A stretch of DNA of 30,891 bases from NCBI GenBank assembly GCA_047630355.1, contig JBLHXN010000032.1:1-30891 (forward strand), given 5' to 3'. Shown here one piece after another: positions 22,857 through 30,891 of the stretch. Every line of letters starts with the position of its first letter. Position 1 is the first letter of the stretch. The position numbers were made by a program, and so were the translations under genes. Origin of the DNA: JANQUM01 sp047630355. GTDB lineage: Bacteria > Bacteroidota > Bacteroidia > Cytophagales > Spirosomataceae. Under the pieces are notes generated by a model that was not told where the DNA came from, made no database searches, and worked only from the letters and a program-made list of their open reading frames with translations.

Positions 22857-23780
22857 TTATTGCGAAGAAGTTGATTGAGACGTCTCAGAGCTGATCCGGT
22901 TCCTAACATCCTTTCCCCATCCCAGCTTCTGACGTAAAGTATTCAAAAAGTTTCCACCTTCTAAGGTAACTAATCGGGCGTTGAAGTCACTTTTCTTAAC
23001 TTCAACGTTCAAATCTTCGTCGTTTGAAATAATTTTTGTCCTCGAATCCATAGAAAGTCGGAAGTTTTTGCTTCTGCTTTCAACCCTTAAAGCTATGGTC
23101 GAACTATCTGAAACCACCATTGGTCGTACAAACAGATTGTGCGGACAAATGGGCGTAATGATGAAATTTGCCGAGTGGGGCATGACCAACGGCCCGCCAC
23201 AACTTAGCGAATAACCCGTTGAACCCGTGGAGGTAGCAACCATGAGGCCATCTGCCCAATAAGAATTAAGAAACTCCCCGTTAATATACGCATGAATGAT
23301 AATCATGGATGACGTGTCTGTTTTCGAAATTGCTACCTCGTTTAGAGCAAAGTTTGTGCCTTTCTCAAACAATTCGAAGTTGGCGGTGGCGTTCAGAAGT
23401 GTGCGACTGTCAAGGGAGAAATTTCCGTTTGTCAATTGGGACAATGCCTGTTTAATATTCTCAGGTTGGACATTTGCGAGAAAGCCTAAACGGCCAAAAT
23501 TTATTCCTAAAATGGGGGTTTCGTGTTTGCCAACAATCCCGACGGCTTCAAGTAGCGTGCCGTCTCCTCCCAAACTAAGCATAAAGTCTGCCTTGTCAAT
23601 ATCGTCGTGGTTGTGATAAGTAGCAGATTGGTCGGTTTCTACTCCGGCTATTTTTAAGGTCTGCATAAACGAATCCGAGATTCTAAAATCGATGTTGTGA
23701 TTTTTCAGTTCGTCAAAGACTTGTTGGACGTTGGAGGTGGATTCAGCAGGGAATTCACGACCGTGAACCGCAATTTTCAT
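22857..23780 (-). CDS. nadK: NAD kinase
   Basis: NAD kinase phosphorylates NAD+ to NADP+ in the cytoplasm. The diagnostic GGDGT is at 71-75, followed by NFGRLGFLA (94-102), an ALNEVAISK segment and the GSTGYSLSCGGP motif near the NAD pocket. The length of 307 residues is usual for Bacteroidota NadK. A Ser/Thr/Gln-rich tail ends the protein and is probably disordered. It lies between the CBS protein and the DUF6089 pair on the same strand. This arrangement is conserved in Bacteroidota, though no direct functional link to the envelope genes is known. Confidence 0.97.
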   Translation of the reverse strand: MKIAVHGREFPAESTSNVQQVFDELKNHNIDFRISDSFMQTLKIAGVETDQSATYHNHDDIDKADFMLSLGGDGTLLEAVGIVGKHETPILGINFGRLGFLANVQPENIKQALSQLTNGNFSLDSRTLLNATANFELFEKGTNFALNEVAISKTDTSSMIIIHAYINGEFLNSYWADGLMVATSTGSTGYSLSCGGPLVMPHSANFIITPICPHNLFVRPMVVSDSSTIALRVESRSKNFRLSMDSRTKIISNDEDLNVEVKKSDFNARLVTLEGGNFLNTLRQKLGWGKDVRNRISSETSQSTSSQ

Positions 23781-23834
23781 AATTATTGTGCTCTGTTGAA
23801 TCGTAAAATTACCCGAAAAGGCTGTATTCTCCGC

Positions 23835-24500
23835 TTAGATGCTCAAATATTTCATCAGCATGTCATAGCGGTCTTTATCTCCGTTGGCAATGGGAGCGTG
23901 GGCGTAAGCAGCATTGACGGTATAACCGAATCGTTCGAGCGTAGCGACAATGGCAGAAATATCAATTTTGTTGAGTTTGAGCGTAACCCGAAGCGGGTTA
24001 GAGAAGTCTTGCGTACTTCCAGTAATGTAACTACTGGTTATTTTCGCATTTTCAGATTCAATCAAACGGCTTATTTCGCTCAGCGAATAATCTCTGTTTA
24101 AAAGACTCATTTCAATAATAGCACCGGGTTCGTACGTGCCGATTTGCTTCGCCAGAAGTTGATAAATATTATTAGAAGAGATGCTACCCACAAATTTTTG
24201 CTCCTCGTCTAAGACGGGAAGTACTTTTAAATCGTAGCGAGAAGCGGTTCCTAAGAGTTCGTAAAGGTGTTGAAATGCTAAAACGAAAACTCCGGAGAAG
24301 TCAGGCTGAACTGTTTCAATAAGTTCTGATTCATCGTAATCAAGCAAAGCATCTTCCTCAAGCATTCCCACGTACTTATCGTCATGAATTACCGCAAGTT
24401 GGGGCAAGCGGCTCTCTTCCATCAATCGCAATGCCTTGGCAATGGTATCTGATGTTCTTAATGCGGGGATGTCGTAATCTACTAAATCTATGGCAAGCAT
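23835..24500 (-). CDS. CBS-domain protein with C-terminal ACT-like region
   Basis: This 221-residue cytoplasmic protein has a pair of CBS motifs in the first 130 residues. The first is VDYDIPALRTSDTIAKALRLM with LPQLAVIHD. The second has LKVLPVLDEEQKFVGSISSNN. CBS pairs bind adenine nucleotides and act as energy or ligand sensors. The C-terminal part (about 130-205) has an ACT-like strand-helix pattern (IIEMSLLNRDYSLSEISRLIE). No enzyme domain is fused. The gene lies between an alpha/beta hydrolase and nadK with short spacers of about 50 bases, suggesting a single transcript. Regulation of a neighbour by nucleotide binding is a guess. Confidence 0.88.
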   Translation of the reverse strand: MLAIDLVDYDIPALRTSDTIAKALRLMEESRLPQLAVIHDDKYVGMLEEDALLDYDESELIETVQPDFSGVFVLAFQHLYELLGTASRYDLKVLPVLDEEQKFVGSISSNNIYQLLAKQIGTYEPGAIIEMSLLNRDYSLSEISRLIESENAKITSSYITGSTQDFSNPLRVTLKLNKIDISAIVATLERFGYTVNAAYAHAPIANGDKDRYDMLMKYLSI

Positions 24501-24546
24501 AATATCATTTCTTATCTCTCAGAGAATTGTTTCTCTACTCTTCAAC

Positions 24547-25326
24547 TTACGTACTCATAAGCTCTTTGGTCTTCAGGTCAACCAAGTATTTCTCTAACAC
24601 TTTGTTAAACCGGACTGGACGCTCCATCATTGGGGCATGACAGCATTTATCAATAAAAAACAGTTCCGAGTTTGGTATTAGCCGATTAAACTCGTGCCCT
24701 ACACTTGGTGGAGTGATGGTATCATTCAATCCCCATATCAATAATGTTGGAACTTCAATGTTAGTAATATCTTTCGCCATATTGTGCCGTTGGGCAGATT
24801 TAGCGATTTGTAGGATATTCATGCACTTTGGAATACTGGAAGTAACCTCAAAACATTCGTCAACTAAATTCTTCGTCGCCGTTTTGGGATCGTAGAATGT
24901 GTATTCAACGCGTTCTTTGATATACGAATAACTGCCCCGCTTTGGGAACGAGCCACCCATCGTGTTCTCGAAAAGCCCCGAACTACCCGTTAGAATTAAT
25001 GATCTTACTTTCTCGGGATGTGCTAATGTGTACAACAACCCAACGTGACCGCCGAGTGAGTTGCCTAATAATATCATATTGTCGAGTTCTTTGAACTCTA
25101 CGAAGCGTTCAATAAACGCTAACAGACCTTCAAGGCCGGCTTGCTTGACGGGCATATCGTAAATGGGCATTACGGGAATAATCATCCGGTAATTTCCTTT
25201 GAAGCCTTCTACCACACTTTCAAAGTTACTCAACGCACCAAAAAGTCCGTGTAAAATTAGAATAGTGTCTCCTTGACCTTCGTCTATATAGTTGAATTCG
25301 CCTGAATTTTTGACTTCAATGTTCAT
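24547..25326 (-). CDS. Alpha/beta hydrolase
   Basis: This 259-residue alpha/beta-hydrolase-fold enzyme has an oxyanion-hole segment HGLFG (26-30) and the nucleophile elbow G88-N-S90-L-G-G. The acid Asp202 lies in WGLNDTITPP and the catalytic His230 in KCCHAPMMERP. The triad is therefore complete. There is no signal peptide, so the protein is probably cytoplasmic. The substrate is unknown; the layout resembles esterases and meta-cleavage-product hydrolases. It leads the co-oriented group hydrolase, CBS protein, nadK, DUF6089, DUF6089, upstream of uppS. Divergent spacing of 193 bases separates it from the FAD protein, with no clean promoter match. Confidence 0.93.
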   Translation of the reverse strand: MNIEVKNSGEFNYIDEGQGDTILILHGLFGALSNFESVVEGFKGNYRMIIPVMPIYDMPVKQAGLEGLLAFIERFVEFKELDNMILLGNSLGGHVGLLYTLAHPEKVRSLILTGSSGLFENTMGGSFPKRGSYSYIKERVEYTFYDPKTATKNLVDECFEVTSSIPKCMNILQIAKSAQRHNMAKDITNIEVPTLLIWGLNDTITPPSVGHEFNRLIPNSELFFIDKCCHAPMMERPVRFNKVLEKYLVDLKTKELMST

Positions 25327-25519
25327 ACAAGTTCTTCTTCTGAATCCCGAATAACGCAGACTCTCTTTTGTTATTGATGTGTTTTCTGTGCAATCTACTG
25401 AATCAAATAAGTATTTTTAGAATTAAAAAACAAACTTTACGGTTAATGTTAAAACTTTAACCAACATTCGGTAGAGTTTCATCAATCCTTGAAACGCAAG
25501 GTTTCTAATAAAAGTTTAT

Positions 25520-26752
25520 ATGCACGATATTCCGGTCATTATTATAGGGGGAGGAGTTTCAGGGTTGACCTGTGCCAATTATTTGCATAAAAAAGGGGTA
25601 GGTTTTTTATTACTCGAAGCAAGTGAGGAGTTTGGCGGACGTGTAAAAACAGCAAGCATTGATGGTTATCTATTAGATCGGGGGTTTCAGGTGTTGCAAA
25701 CCAATTATCCCGAAGCAAAAAAGCTACTCGATTACGAAACTTTAAACCTGAAAACCTTTAAATCAGGAGCAAAAATCAGGAAAGGTGACGGTTTCATGAC
25801 AATGCAGAATCCGTTTAGGAATCCGCTTGCGTTCATTCCAATGGCTTTTTCGAGTGTCGGTTCTTTTGTTGACAAACTCAAAATAGCAAAACTAATTGGT
25901 GAAGTAAAACTTGCATCGAGCGAAGAACTAATATCCGAAGAAGCCACTACAACCTACGAATACCTGAAATCTTACGGGTTTTCTGAGAAAATAATTAACA
26001 CTTTCTTTCGTCCTTTCTTCGCTGGGGTGTTTTTAGAAGAAGAATTAACTACGGGAAGTAATTTCTTTCGTTTTACTTTTAAGCAGTTTTTTGAAGGAAA
26101 CGCCGCCGTTCCCGAAAATGGGATGCAGGAAATTCCGTCACAATTGCTAAATAACCTTCCGGCTAGTTCTATTCGTAAAAATGTTACGGTCGAGTCAATC
26201 GAAAATAATGTAATAAAGTTATCTGACGGTACTTCACTTTCAGCTGGTAAAATTGTCTTAGCGACAAACCCCGAAGCAACCGATAAGATTTTAAATCTGC
26301 AAACAGAACGTGTTTATAATTCGACAACGTGTTTGTATTTCTCCGCAGATTTTTCTCCAATGGCGGGTAAGAAATACCTGATGCTAAATCCTAACCGCCG
26401 GCAATTAGTGCATCACATGTGCGTTCCGTCGGACGTATCTGCGGCGTACGCTCCTGCTGGCAAAACGTTGATTTCTGTAACGCTCCGCGACGCAAAAGGA
26501 CTGAGCAAGATCAAGCAAGTAGAACAAACCAAGCGAGAACTGAACGAGTGGTTTGGCTCCTCGGTAAATGCGTGGCGTTTGCTGGAGCATCAGGAAATTC
26601 CGCAGGCGGTTAGCTTCTACGATGGTACTACGAAGTCAACTGATTATCAGGTTGCTGAAAATATTTACCGCTGCGGCGATTATCTGGCTTATCCATCGCT
26701 GAATGCCGCCATGAAAACCGGGCGTGAAGTAGCAGAACTGGTGGCGGGTTAA
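25520..26752 (+). CDS. FAD-dependent amine-oxidase-like protein (phytoene desaturase/protoporphyrinogen oxidase-like)
   Basis: This 410-residue flavoprotein has the dinucleotide-binding GGGVSG at 10-15, an acidic ribose ligand Glu33 and the GGRV motif at 39-42, all diagnostic of the amine oxidase/desaturase superfamily. The C-terminal FAD motif YRCGDYLAYPSLNAAMKTG is also present. It lacks the extra membrane segments of monotopic desaturases and has no signal peptide. No carotenoid or haem gene is adjacent, so the substrate cannot be named; oxidation of a C-C or C-N bond is expected. Its stop codon overlaps that of the convergent pseudouridine synthase gene through a shared TTAA. Confidence 0.9.
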   Translation: MHDIPVIIIGGGVSGLTCANYLHKKGVGFLLLEASEEFGGRVKTASIDGYLLDRGFQVLQTNYPEAKKLLDYETLNLKTFKSGAKIRKGDGFMTMQNPFRNPLAFIPMAFSSVGSFVDKLKIAKLIGEVKLASSEELISEEATTTYEYLKSYGFSEKIINTFFRPFFAGVFLEEELTTGSNFFRFTFKQFFEGNAAVPENGMQEIPSQLLNNLPASSIRKNVTVESIENNVIKLSDGTSLSAGKIVLATNPEATDKILNLQTERVYNSTTCLYFSADFSPMAGKKYLMLNPNRRQLVHHMCVPSDVSAAYAPAGKTLISVTLRDAKGLSKIKQVEQTKRELNEWFGSSVNAWRLLEHQEIPQAVSFYDGTTKSTDYQVAENIYRCGDYLAYPSLNAAMKTGREVAELVAG

Positions 26753-27495
26753 AGCTTATCAAGTTGCTTTACTAATACTTCAAAATCTTTTGGGTAGGGA
26801 GCCACAACTTTTATTTCTCCTCCTGATAATAAATTAAACTTGATGCCGTGGGCGTGGAGAGCTACTCTTTTAATTAACGGTAACTCTTCAGTATCTTTTT
26901 TTAGGTTAAATTTTCTCTTCAATTCCGACAAATAAATGTACTCGCCGCCGTAAGTTGGGTCACAGACAATTGGTGCTTTCAGGCACTGTAAATGCACCCT
27001 GATTTGGTGCATTCTGCCGCTGATAGGAAGACACTGAACCAACGTATGTTTTTGATAAACTTTCAATGTTTTGAAGATGGTTTCGGCAACTTTTCCTTTC
27101 ACTCGGTCAATTCTTACTTCCGTGCCATTTTTAAGCGGAACGATGGGCAGATAAACCGAAACGTCGTCAAGCTCGTGAATCCCGTTTACAACCGCGTGGT
27201 ACGCTTTCACTACTTCACGTTGTTCAAATTGCATGGCAACGTGGCGATACGCTGCCGGATTTTTTGCAATAATCAACGCCCCGGAAGTTTCTTTGTCAAG
27301 GCGATGGCACAATTGCGGATCCTCTGTATATTCTCTCGCCATTTGCAAAATACTTGACGTATTATCGGCGGTTCGTTCGTCGAGACTTGCCACAAAGGGA
27401 GGCTTATTTATAACGATATAGTCTTTATCTTCGTGGATAATTAAATCTTTGAATTTCAAAGATTTAGGTAATTTTTTGTAGCTGTTCAGATTCAT
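26749..27495 (-). CDS. RluA-family pseudouridine synthase
   Basis: This enzyme converts uridine to pseudouridine in structured RNA, usually 23S rRNA or tRNA. The catalytic motif HRLDKETSG has His64, Arg65, Leu66 and the essential Asp67. The later GRMHQIRVH segment and the HAHGIKF segment near the C-terminus match the RluA/RluD family. No N-terminal S4 RNA-binding domain is present, since the 248 residues start straight with the catalytic fold. The target cannot be assigned among RluA, RluC, RluD or TruC-like enzymes. Its first 32 bases overlap the 3' end of the histidine kinase gene, suggesting co-expression. Confidence 0.93.
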   Translation of the reverse strand: MNLNSYKKLPKSLKFKDLIIHEDKDYIVINKPPFVASLDERTADNTSSILQMAREYTEDPQLCHRLDKETSGALIIAKNPAAYRHVAMQFEQREVVKAYHAVVNGIHELDDVSVYLPIVPLKNGTEVRIDRVKGKVAETIFKTLKVYQKHTLVQCLPISGRMHQIRVHLQCLKAPIVCDPTYGGEYIYLSELKRKFNLKKDTEELPLIKRVALHAHGIKFNLLSGGEIKVVAPYPKDFEVLVKQLDKL

Positions 27496-28543
27496 TTATC
27501 AGAGATTGTTCATTAGTGGGTAACCGATCAAGAGCAAACTTAAATTGTGTTCCCTTGTTGAGCTGACTTTTTACGGTAACCGTAGAGTTGTGAGCGTTGA
27601 TGATATGCTTAACAATTGCGAGTCCGAGACCAGTTCCGCCCATTTCTTTATTGCGACTCTTTTCGATTCGGTAAAAACGTTCAAATATTCGTAAATGGTG
27701 TTCTTCGGGAATGCCGGAACCATCATCAATAATGTAGGTAATTAATTCGTCTTTACCTTCTTCAAATTCAACAGTCACTTTCCCGCCTTCACGTCCGTAC
27801 TTTATAGCGTTGTCAATCAGATTTGTTAGTACCTGACGGATTCTCTTTTGATCAGCCACCACCACGAAGCTTTTGAGTCCGTTCCCTTTTATTTTGAGGG
27901 CAGTTCCTCTTCGGGCGGCACGATGCTCTAACTCTTCGTAAATTTCTTTAACCAATTGCCGCATATCTACCACGCCAAGGTGCATTTTCAGATCGCCGCT
28001 TTCAACCTGCGACAAAATTAGTAAATCGCTCACCAAAGCTTCTAAACCATCTAAGCTTTTAGCGGCTTTTTTTAGAAAACGAGTAGAAACTACGGGGTCG
28101 TCTTTTGCTCCGTCAAGTAGTGTGTGAACAAAACCTTGTGCGGCAAAAATGGGTGTTTTTAGTTCGTGAGAAACGTCCGCGATAAACTCCCGACGGAAAA
28201 TTTCCATTCGTTGTAATTCTTCGATTTCGAGTTGCTTATTCTTTACGTAATTCGAGATTTCACGGTTCAACTTTTTTAATGGATTGACGCTTCTGATAAG
28301 GTTACTGCGTGATAAGTTGAAGTCTTTTATCTTCAACTTTTTAACGTTTTTATAAATCAGATTTACTTCACGGTAAACGAGAATATCGACGGCGTAGAAT
28401 ACAAAAAAGAATGTCGGGACGAAGCATGCTACGCCTGCCACAAAAAGTACGTTGTTTGTAACCGAGGGTAAAAAACTCAGGAACAACAACACGAATATTG
28501 TTGAAAGAGTGGCGATAAGTACGGCGGTCCAGCGTGGCGACAT
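27464..28543 (-). CDS. Sensor histidine kinase (PhoR-like), no adjacent response regulator
   Basis: This 359-residue membrane kinase has two membrane helices (about 7-25 and 32-54) joined by a very short loop, so it has almost no periplasmic sensor. A linker (about 55-105) leads to a HisKA dimerisation domain with the phospho-acceptor His126 in SHELKTP. An HATPase domain follows, with N-box Asn245 (NLIDNAIKYG), DDGSGIP at 273-279 and GGTGLGLAI at 302-310. The residues needed for autophosphorylation are intact. No response regulator gene is in the window, so its partner is elsewhere. The gene overlaps the downstream rluA-like gene by 32 bases. Because no extracytoplasmic domain exists, the stimulus may be membrane or internal (inference). 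Confidence 0.94.
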   Translation of the reverse strand: MSPRWTAVLIATLSTIFVLLFLSFLPSVTNNVLFVAGVACFVPTFFFVFYAVDILVYREVNLIYKNVKKLKIKDFNLSRSNLIRSVNPLKKLNREISNYVKNKQLEIEELQRMEIFRREFIADVSHELKTPIFAAQGFVHTLLDGAKDDPVVSTRFLKKAAKSLDGLEALVSDLLILSQVESGDLKMHLGVVDMRQLVKEIYEELEHRAARRGTALKIKGNGLKSFVVVADQKRIRQVLTNLIDNAIKYGREGGKVTVEFEEGKDELITYIIDDGSGIPEEHHLRIFERFYRIEKSRNKEMGGTGLGLAIVKHIINAHNSTVTVKSQLNKGTQFKFALDRLPTNEQSLINESEQLQKIT

Positions 28544-28687
28544 AATTTTATGGAGATGAGATTTTAGGTATACGATTTACAGAACTCGCTAACTTTTCGA
28601 AACAACTAACAACCAAGGTCATAAATGGTGAATGGTTAACGAAAATAGGAACTTATAAACCCAACAACGTACTAACTTAAAAACTAA

Positions 28688-30151
28688 TTATTCTACCGTC
28701 CCAATTGGTCTTCTGCCCGTTCCTTCGCGATTGGTGAGGTCGTCGCCTAAGTCCTTGCGGGCTTTTTCGGCTAATTCCTTTAATTCGGCGAGCTTTTCGG
28801 GGTAAGTTTCTGATACGTCATACGCCTCGCCCGGATCACGGCGTAAATCGTACAAACCTTGTTCAAATTGCACATTCTCGGGAGAAGGGCCAGGGAAGCC
28901 GCCGTTGCCCGGCTGCGAACCCACGTACGAACGCCCTTTGTGAGCAAATACTAATTTCCAGTTCCCTTTTCGTACGGCTTTAAGTGAATTACGGTTATAA
29001 TAATAATAGAACTCGTCTCGCGGCGAAGCGTTCGGTTCATCCGTCAACAAAGGTAATAAGCTAACGCCGTCTATTTTGTGTCTCGGTAATTCTGCTCCGA
29101 TAACTTCGGCTATTGTCGGAAAAATATCAATCGTAGAAGCCATTTGATTGTAAACAACGCCACTGGCGGTTTTTCCTTTCCAACGCATAATTCCTGGTAC
29201 GCGGTGTCCGCCTTCGTAAATTGTTCCTTTCCCTTCCCGAAATCCTCCGGTATTTCCGGCGTGGTTTCCGTAATTTAACCACGGACCGTTATCACTCGAA
29301 AAAATGACCAGCGTATTTTCTTCCAAACCGTTTTGTTTCAACGCTTTTATTATTTCACCCACCGACCAATCGATTTCCATCATCAAATCGCCGTACATTC
29401 CGGCACCGCTTTTTCCTTTAAATTTACTCGAAACTTCAATCGGTACGTGCGGCATAGAATGTGGTACGTACAAAAAGAACGGCTTTTCTTTATTTTTTTG
29501 AATAAACTCTACCGCTTTTTCGGTGTACAGCGTTGTCAGCTCGCCCTGATGTTCTAACGTGCTCAGCGTTCTGACCTTTTCGTTACCTTCAATTAACGGT
29601 AACGGTGGATAATTTGCCTTGCGATGTTGCTCAATTTTGGCGGGAACGCCGTCGTACCAAACCGGCCACATATCATTAGAGTACGGAAGTCCCACGTACT
29701 CATCGAAGCCGTGCTGAAGCGGCAGAAACTTTTTATTGTCGCCTAAATGCCATTTCCCGAAAATCGCGGTGGCGTAACCTTTCGTTTTAACTAATTCGGC
29801 AAGCGTGGTTTCGTCTTCACTGATTCCCACTTTCGCGTTCGGACCGTAAGCTCCCCAAAAACCAACGCGATTGGAATAACAGCCGGTTAATAAAGCAACC
29901 CGTGAAGCCGAACAAACGGCTTGGGCGGACAGGAAATTAGTGAATCGGATACCTTCACTGGCGAGTCTGTCAATGTTTGGGGTTCGGTAATCGAGTGCTC
30001 CGTAGCAACTCAGATCGCCGTAGCCAAGATCATCCATATAAATAATAACTACGTTGGGAGATTTGGCCTTTTTTGTGTCAATCGTGATTGATACGCAGAC
30101 AAACGCCGCGAATGTTACCAATGAAAGTAAGTACAAGTTGAGGTTTTTCAT
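28688..30151 (-). CDS. Secreted type I (Cys-type) sulfatase
   Basis: This 487-residue arylsulfatase-family enzyme hydrolyses sulfate esters. An N-terminal hydrophobic segment (about 5-24) indicates export. The signature C80-S-A-S-R84 with following TG (CSASRVALLTG) has Cys at the formylglycine position, so activation needs a formylglycine-generating or anaerobic maturating enzyme that is not in the window. Metal ligands include Asp40-Asp41 (YMDDLGYGD) and the later SSDNGP, and the GKWHLG motif is present. In Bacteroidota such enzymes often act on sulfated algal or animal polysaccharides, but no SusC/SusD or glycoside hydrolase gene is adjacent to support a polysaccharide locus. Confidence 0.95.
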   Translation of the reverse strand: MKNLNLYLLSLVTFAAFVCVSITIDTKKAKSPNVVIIYMDDLGYGDLSCYGALDYRTPNIDRLASEGIRFTNFLSAQAVCSASRVALLTGCYSNRVGFWGAYGPNAKVGISEDETTLAELVKTKGYATAIFGKWHLGDNKKFLPLQHGFDEYVGLPYSNDMWPVWYDGVPAKIEQHRKANYPPLPLIEGNEKVRTLSTLEHQGELTTLYTEKAVEFIQKNKEKPFFLYVPHSMPHVPIEVSSKFKGKSGAGMYGDLMMEIDWSVGEIIKALKQNGLEENTLVIFSSDNGPWLNYGNHAGNTGGFREGKGTIYEGGHRVPGIMRWKGKTASGVVYNQMASTIDIFPTIAEVIGAELPRHKIDGVSLLPLLTDEPNASPRDEFYYYYNRNSLKAVRKGNWKLVFAHKGRSYVGSQPGNGGFPGPSPENVQFEQGLYDLRRDPGEAYDVSETYPEKLAELKELAEKARKDLGDDLTNREGTGRRPIGTVE

Positions 30152-30259
30152 ATTGAATAAATGATGTGCAAACTAAGTAGTAAATTTACAATTTATTATC
30201 GAATCTTCCGATGGTTCGGTTAATTTTACCATTTACTAACAAAATTCCGAAATAATCCC

Positions 30260-30784
30260 ATGCCATCCGAACCATTATTTTCAGATTTATCAATGATTGT
30301 TGCCGTTGCCGAAAACGGTGTAATTGGAAACGATAACCAACTTATTTGGCGACTATCCAATGATTTAAAAAACTTCAAACGCCTCACCACTGGAAACGTC
30401 ATTATTATGGGGCGAAAAACGTTTGACTCCATCGGTAAACCTTTGCCAAACCGCATAAATATCGTGGTTACAAGAAACGAAGGTTTAGAAATACCGGGTT
30501 GTGAAGTGGCGAACAGTATTGAGGAAGCGTTGAAAATTGCGTTGCAATTGAAAACCGAAACGCAAAAGGTATTCATCATTGGCGGAGAAAACATTTACCG
30601 ACAAACGATAGACAGCGTTTCGACCATTTATTACACTAAAGTTCACGCCAGTCCTGAAGGCGATGCTTTCTTTCCTGAATTATCTGATGGTTGGAAAGAA
30701 ACCGAACGTACCTCGTTCAAGTCTGATACTAAGAATGATTTTGATTTTGATGTAATTTTGTACGTCCGAATGAATGCTGTTTAA
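30260..30784 (+). CDS. folA: Dihydrofolate reductase
   Basis: Dihydrofolate reductase makes tetrahydrofolate from dihydrofolate with NADPH and is the target of trimethoprim. The product has 174 residues from the ATG at 30260; an alternative at 30293 would remove eleven residues and begin MIVAVAENGVIG, much like E. coli FolA. The catalytic acid is Asp35 in IWRLSNDLKNFK, equivalent to E. coli Asp27, with Trp30 equivalent to Trp22. The NADPH-binding GRKTFDSIGKPLPNR and the later IIGGENIYRQ are present. No thyA is adjacent in the window. The gene is divergent from the sulfatase gene. Confidence 0.96.
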   Translation: MPSEPLFSDLSMIVAVAENGVIGNDNQLIWRLSNDLKNFKRLTTGNVIIMGRKTFDSIGKPLPNRINIVVTRNEGLEIPGCEVANSIEEALKIALQLKTETQKVFIIGGENIYRQTIDSVSTIYYTKVHASPEGDAFFPELSDGWKETERTSFKSDTKNDFDFDVILYVRMNAV

Positions 30785-30829
30785 TGCGGAACAAATTTTT
30801 AAACGTGTCATGGTATTTACTCATAACAC

Positions 30830-30891
30830 ATGAAAACTATGCAAAACGCAAAAAAGATAGAAATTGAAAGTACAATAGATTGTCCGGTAGA
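30830..30891 (+). CDS. Probable SRPBCC (AHSA1-like) protein, 3'-truncated by the window
   Basis: An ATG at 30830, 45 bases after the dihydrofolate reductase stop, opens a frame that reads to the end of the window (20 full codons). The visible residues, ending IEIESTIDCPV, resemble the first beta strand and turn of SRPBCC/AHSA1-type ligand-binding proteins (the pattern of alternating hydrophobics followed by a xxPV turn). Only the start can be seen, so the assignment is tentative. Confidence 0.45.
   Translation, partial: MKTMQNAKKIEIESTIDCPV

Noticed and set aside
28688..30151. Polysaccharide utilisation locus
   Set aside because: The sulfatase stands alone, with no SusC/SusD pair, glycoside hydrolase or hybrid sensor nearby.
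1..30891. CRISPR arrays, tRNA or rRNA genes, insertion sequences and prophage genes
   Set aside because: No regularly spaced direct repeats, cloverleaf-like sequences, transposase motifs or phage structural genes were seen by eye; a tRNAscan or ISfinder search was not possible.

Overview
The window reads as a chromosomal segment of a Bacteroidota bacterium, most likely of the order Cytophagales (inference). Three things support this. There are promoters of the TTG-N19/20-TAnnTTTG type. There is a cluster of alpha/beta hydrolase, CBS protein, NAD kinase, two DUF6089-like outer-membrane proteins, UppS, BamA and two OmpH/Skp proteins. Shine-Dalgarno signals are weak and base composition is moderate. 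No rRNA, tRNA, CRISPR array, insertion sequence or prophage gene was found, and no gap between genes exceeds 300 bases.

Layout. Bases 1-2111 (+) hold the 3' part of a serine beta-lactamase-like hydrolase, a short-chain dehydrogenase, a composite REP-like inverted repeat and a DNA-3-methyladenine glycosylase I. Bases 2117-8551 (-) hold a disulfide-type flavoprotein, then a housekeeping run read in the order pheT, a coiled-coil protein, zapA, rny, closed by a strong hairpin terminator. A secreted WG-repeat protein (+) follows, then a GMC oxidoreductase (-) and a second short-chain dehydrogenase (-).

Bases 12428-14504 are the accessory part: a two-gene cassette of an SMC/ABC-like AAA ATPase and an HNH-type nuclease, resembling the Septu (PtuA/PtuB) anti-phage layout. 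It has its own canonical promoter, an 8-base overlap between its genes, and visibly AT-richer DNA than its flanks. The nuclease keeps an HNH core but lacks the usual zinc cysteines. Upstream lies a methyltransferase with a CxxC/CxxC N-terminal module.

Bases 15381-25326 hold a small membrane protein (+) facing the envelope cluster (-), the two separated by a perfect 24-bp palindromic terminator. UppS supplies the undecaprenyl carrier for cell-wall and envelope glycans. BamA inserts outer-membrane proteins, and the two OmpH/Skp proteins probably chaperone them through the periplasm. The two DUF6089 barrels are likely clients. NadK, the CBS protein and the hydrolase lie upstream on the same strand.

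Bases 25520-30891 hold an FAD amine-oxidase-like protein (+), an RluA-type pseudouridine synthase and a histidine kinase without an adjacent response regulator (-, overlapping genes), a secreted Cys-type sulfatase (-), dihydrofolate reductase (+) and the first codons of a probable SRPBCC protein (+) cut by the window edge.
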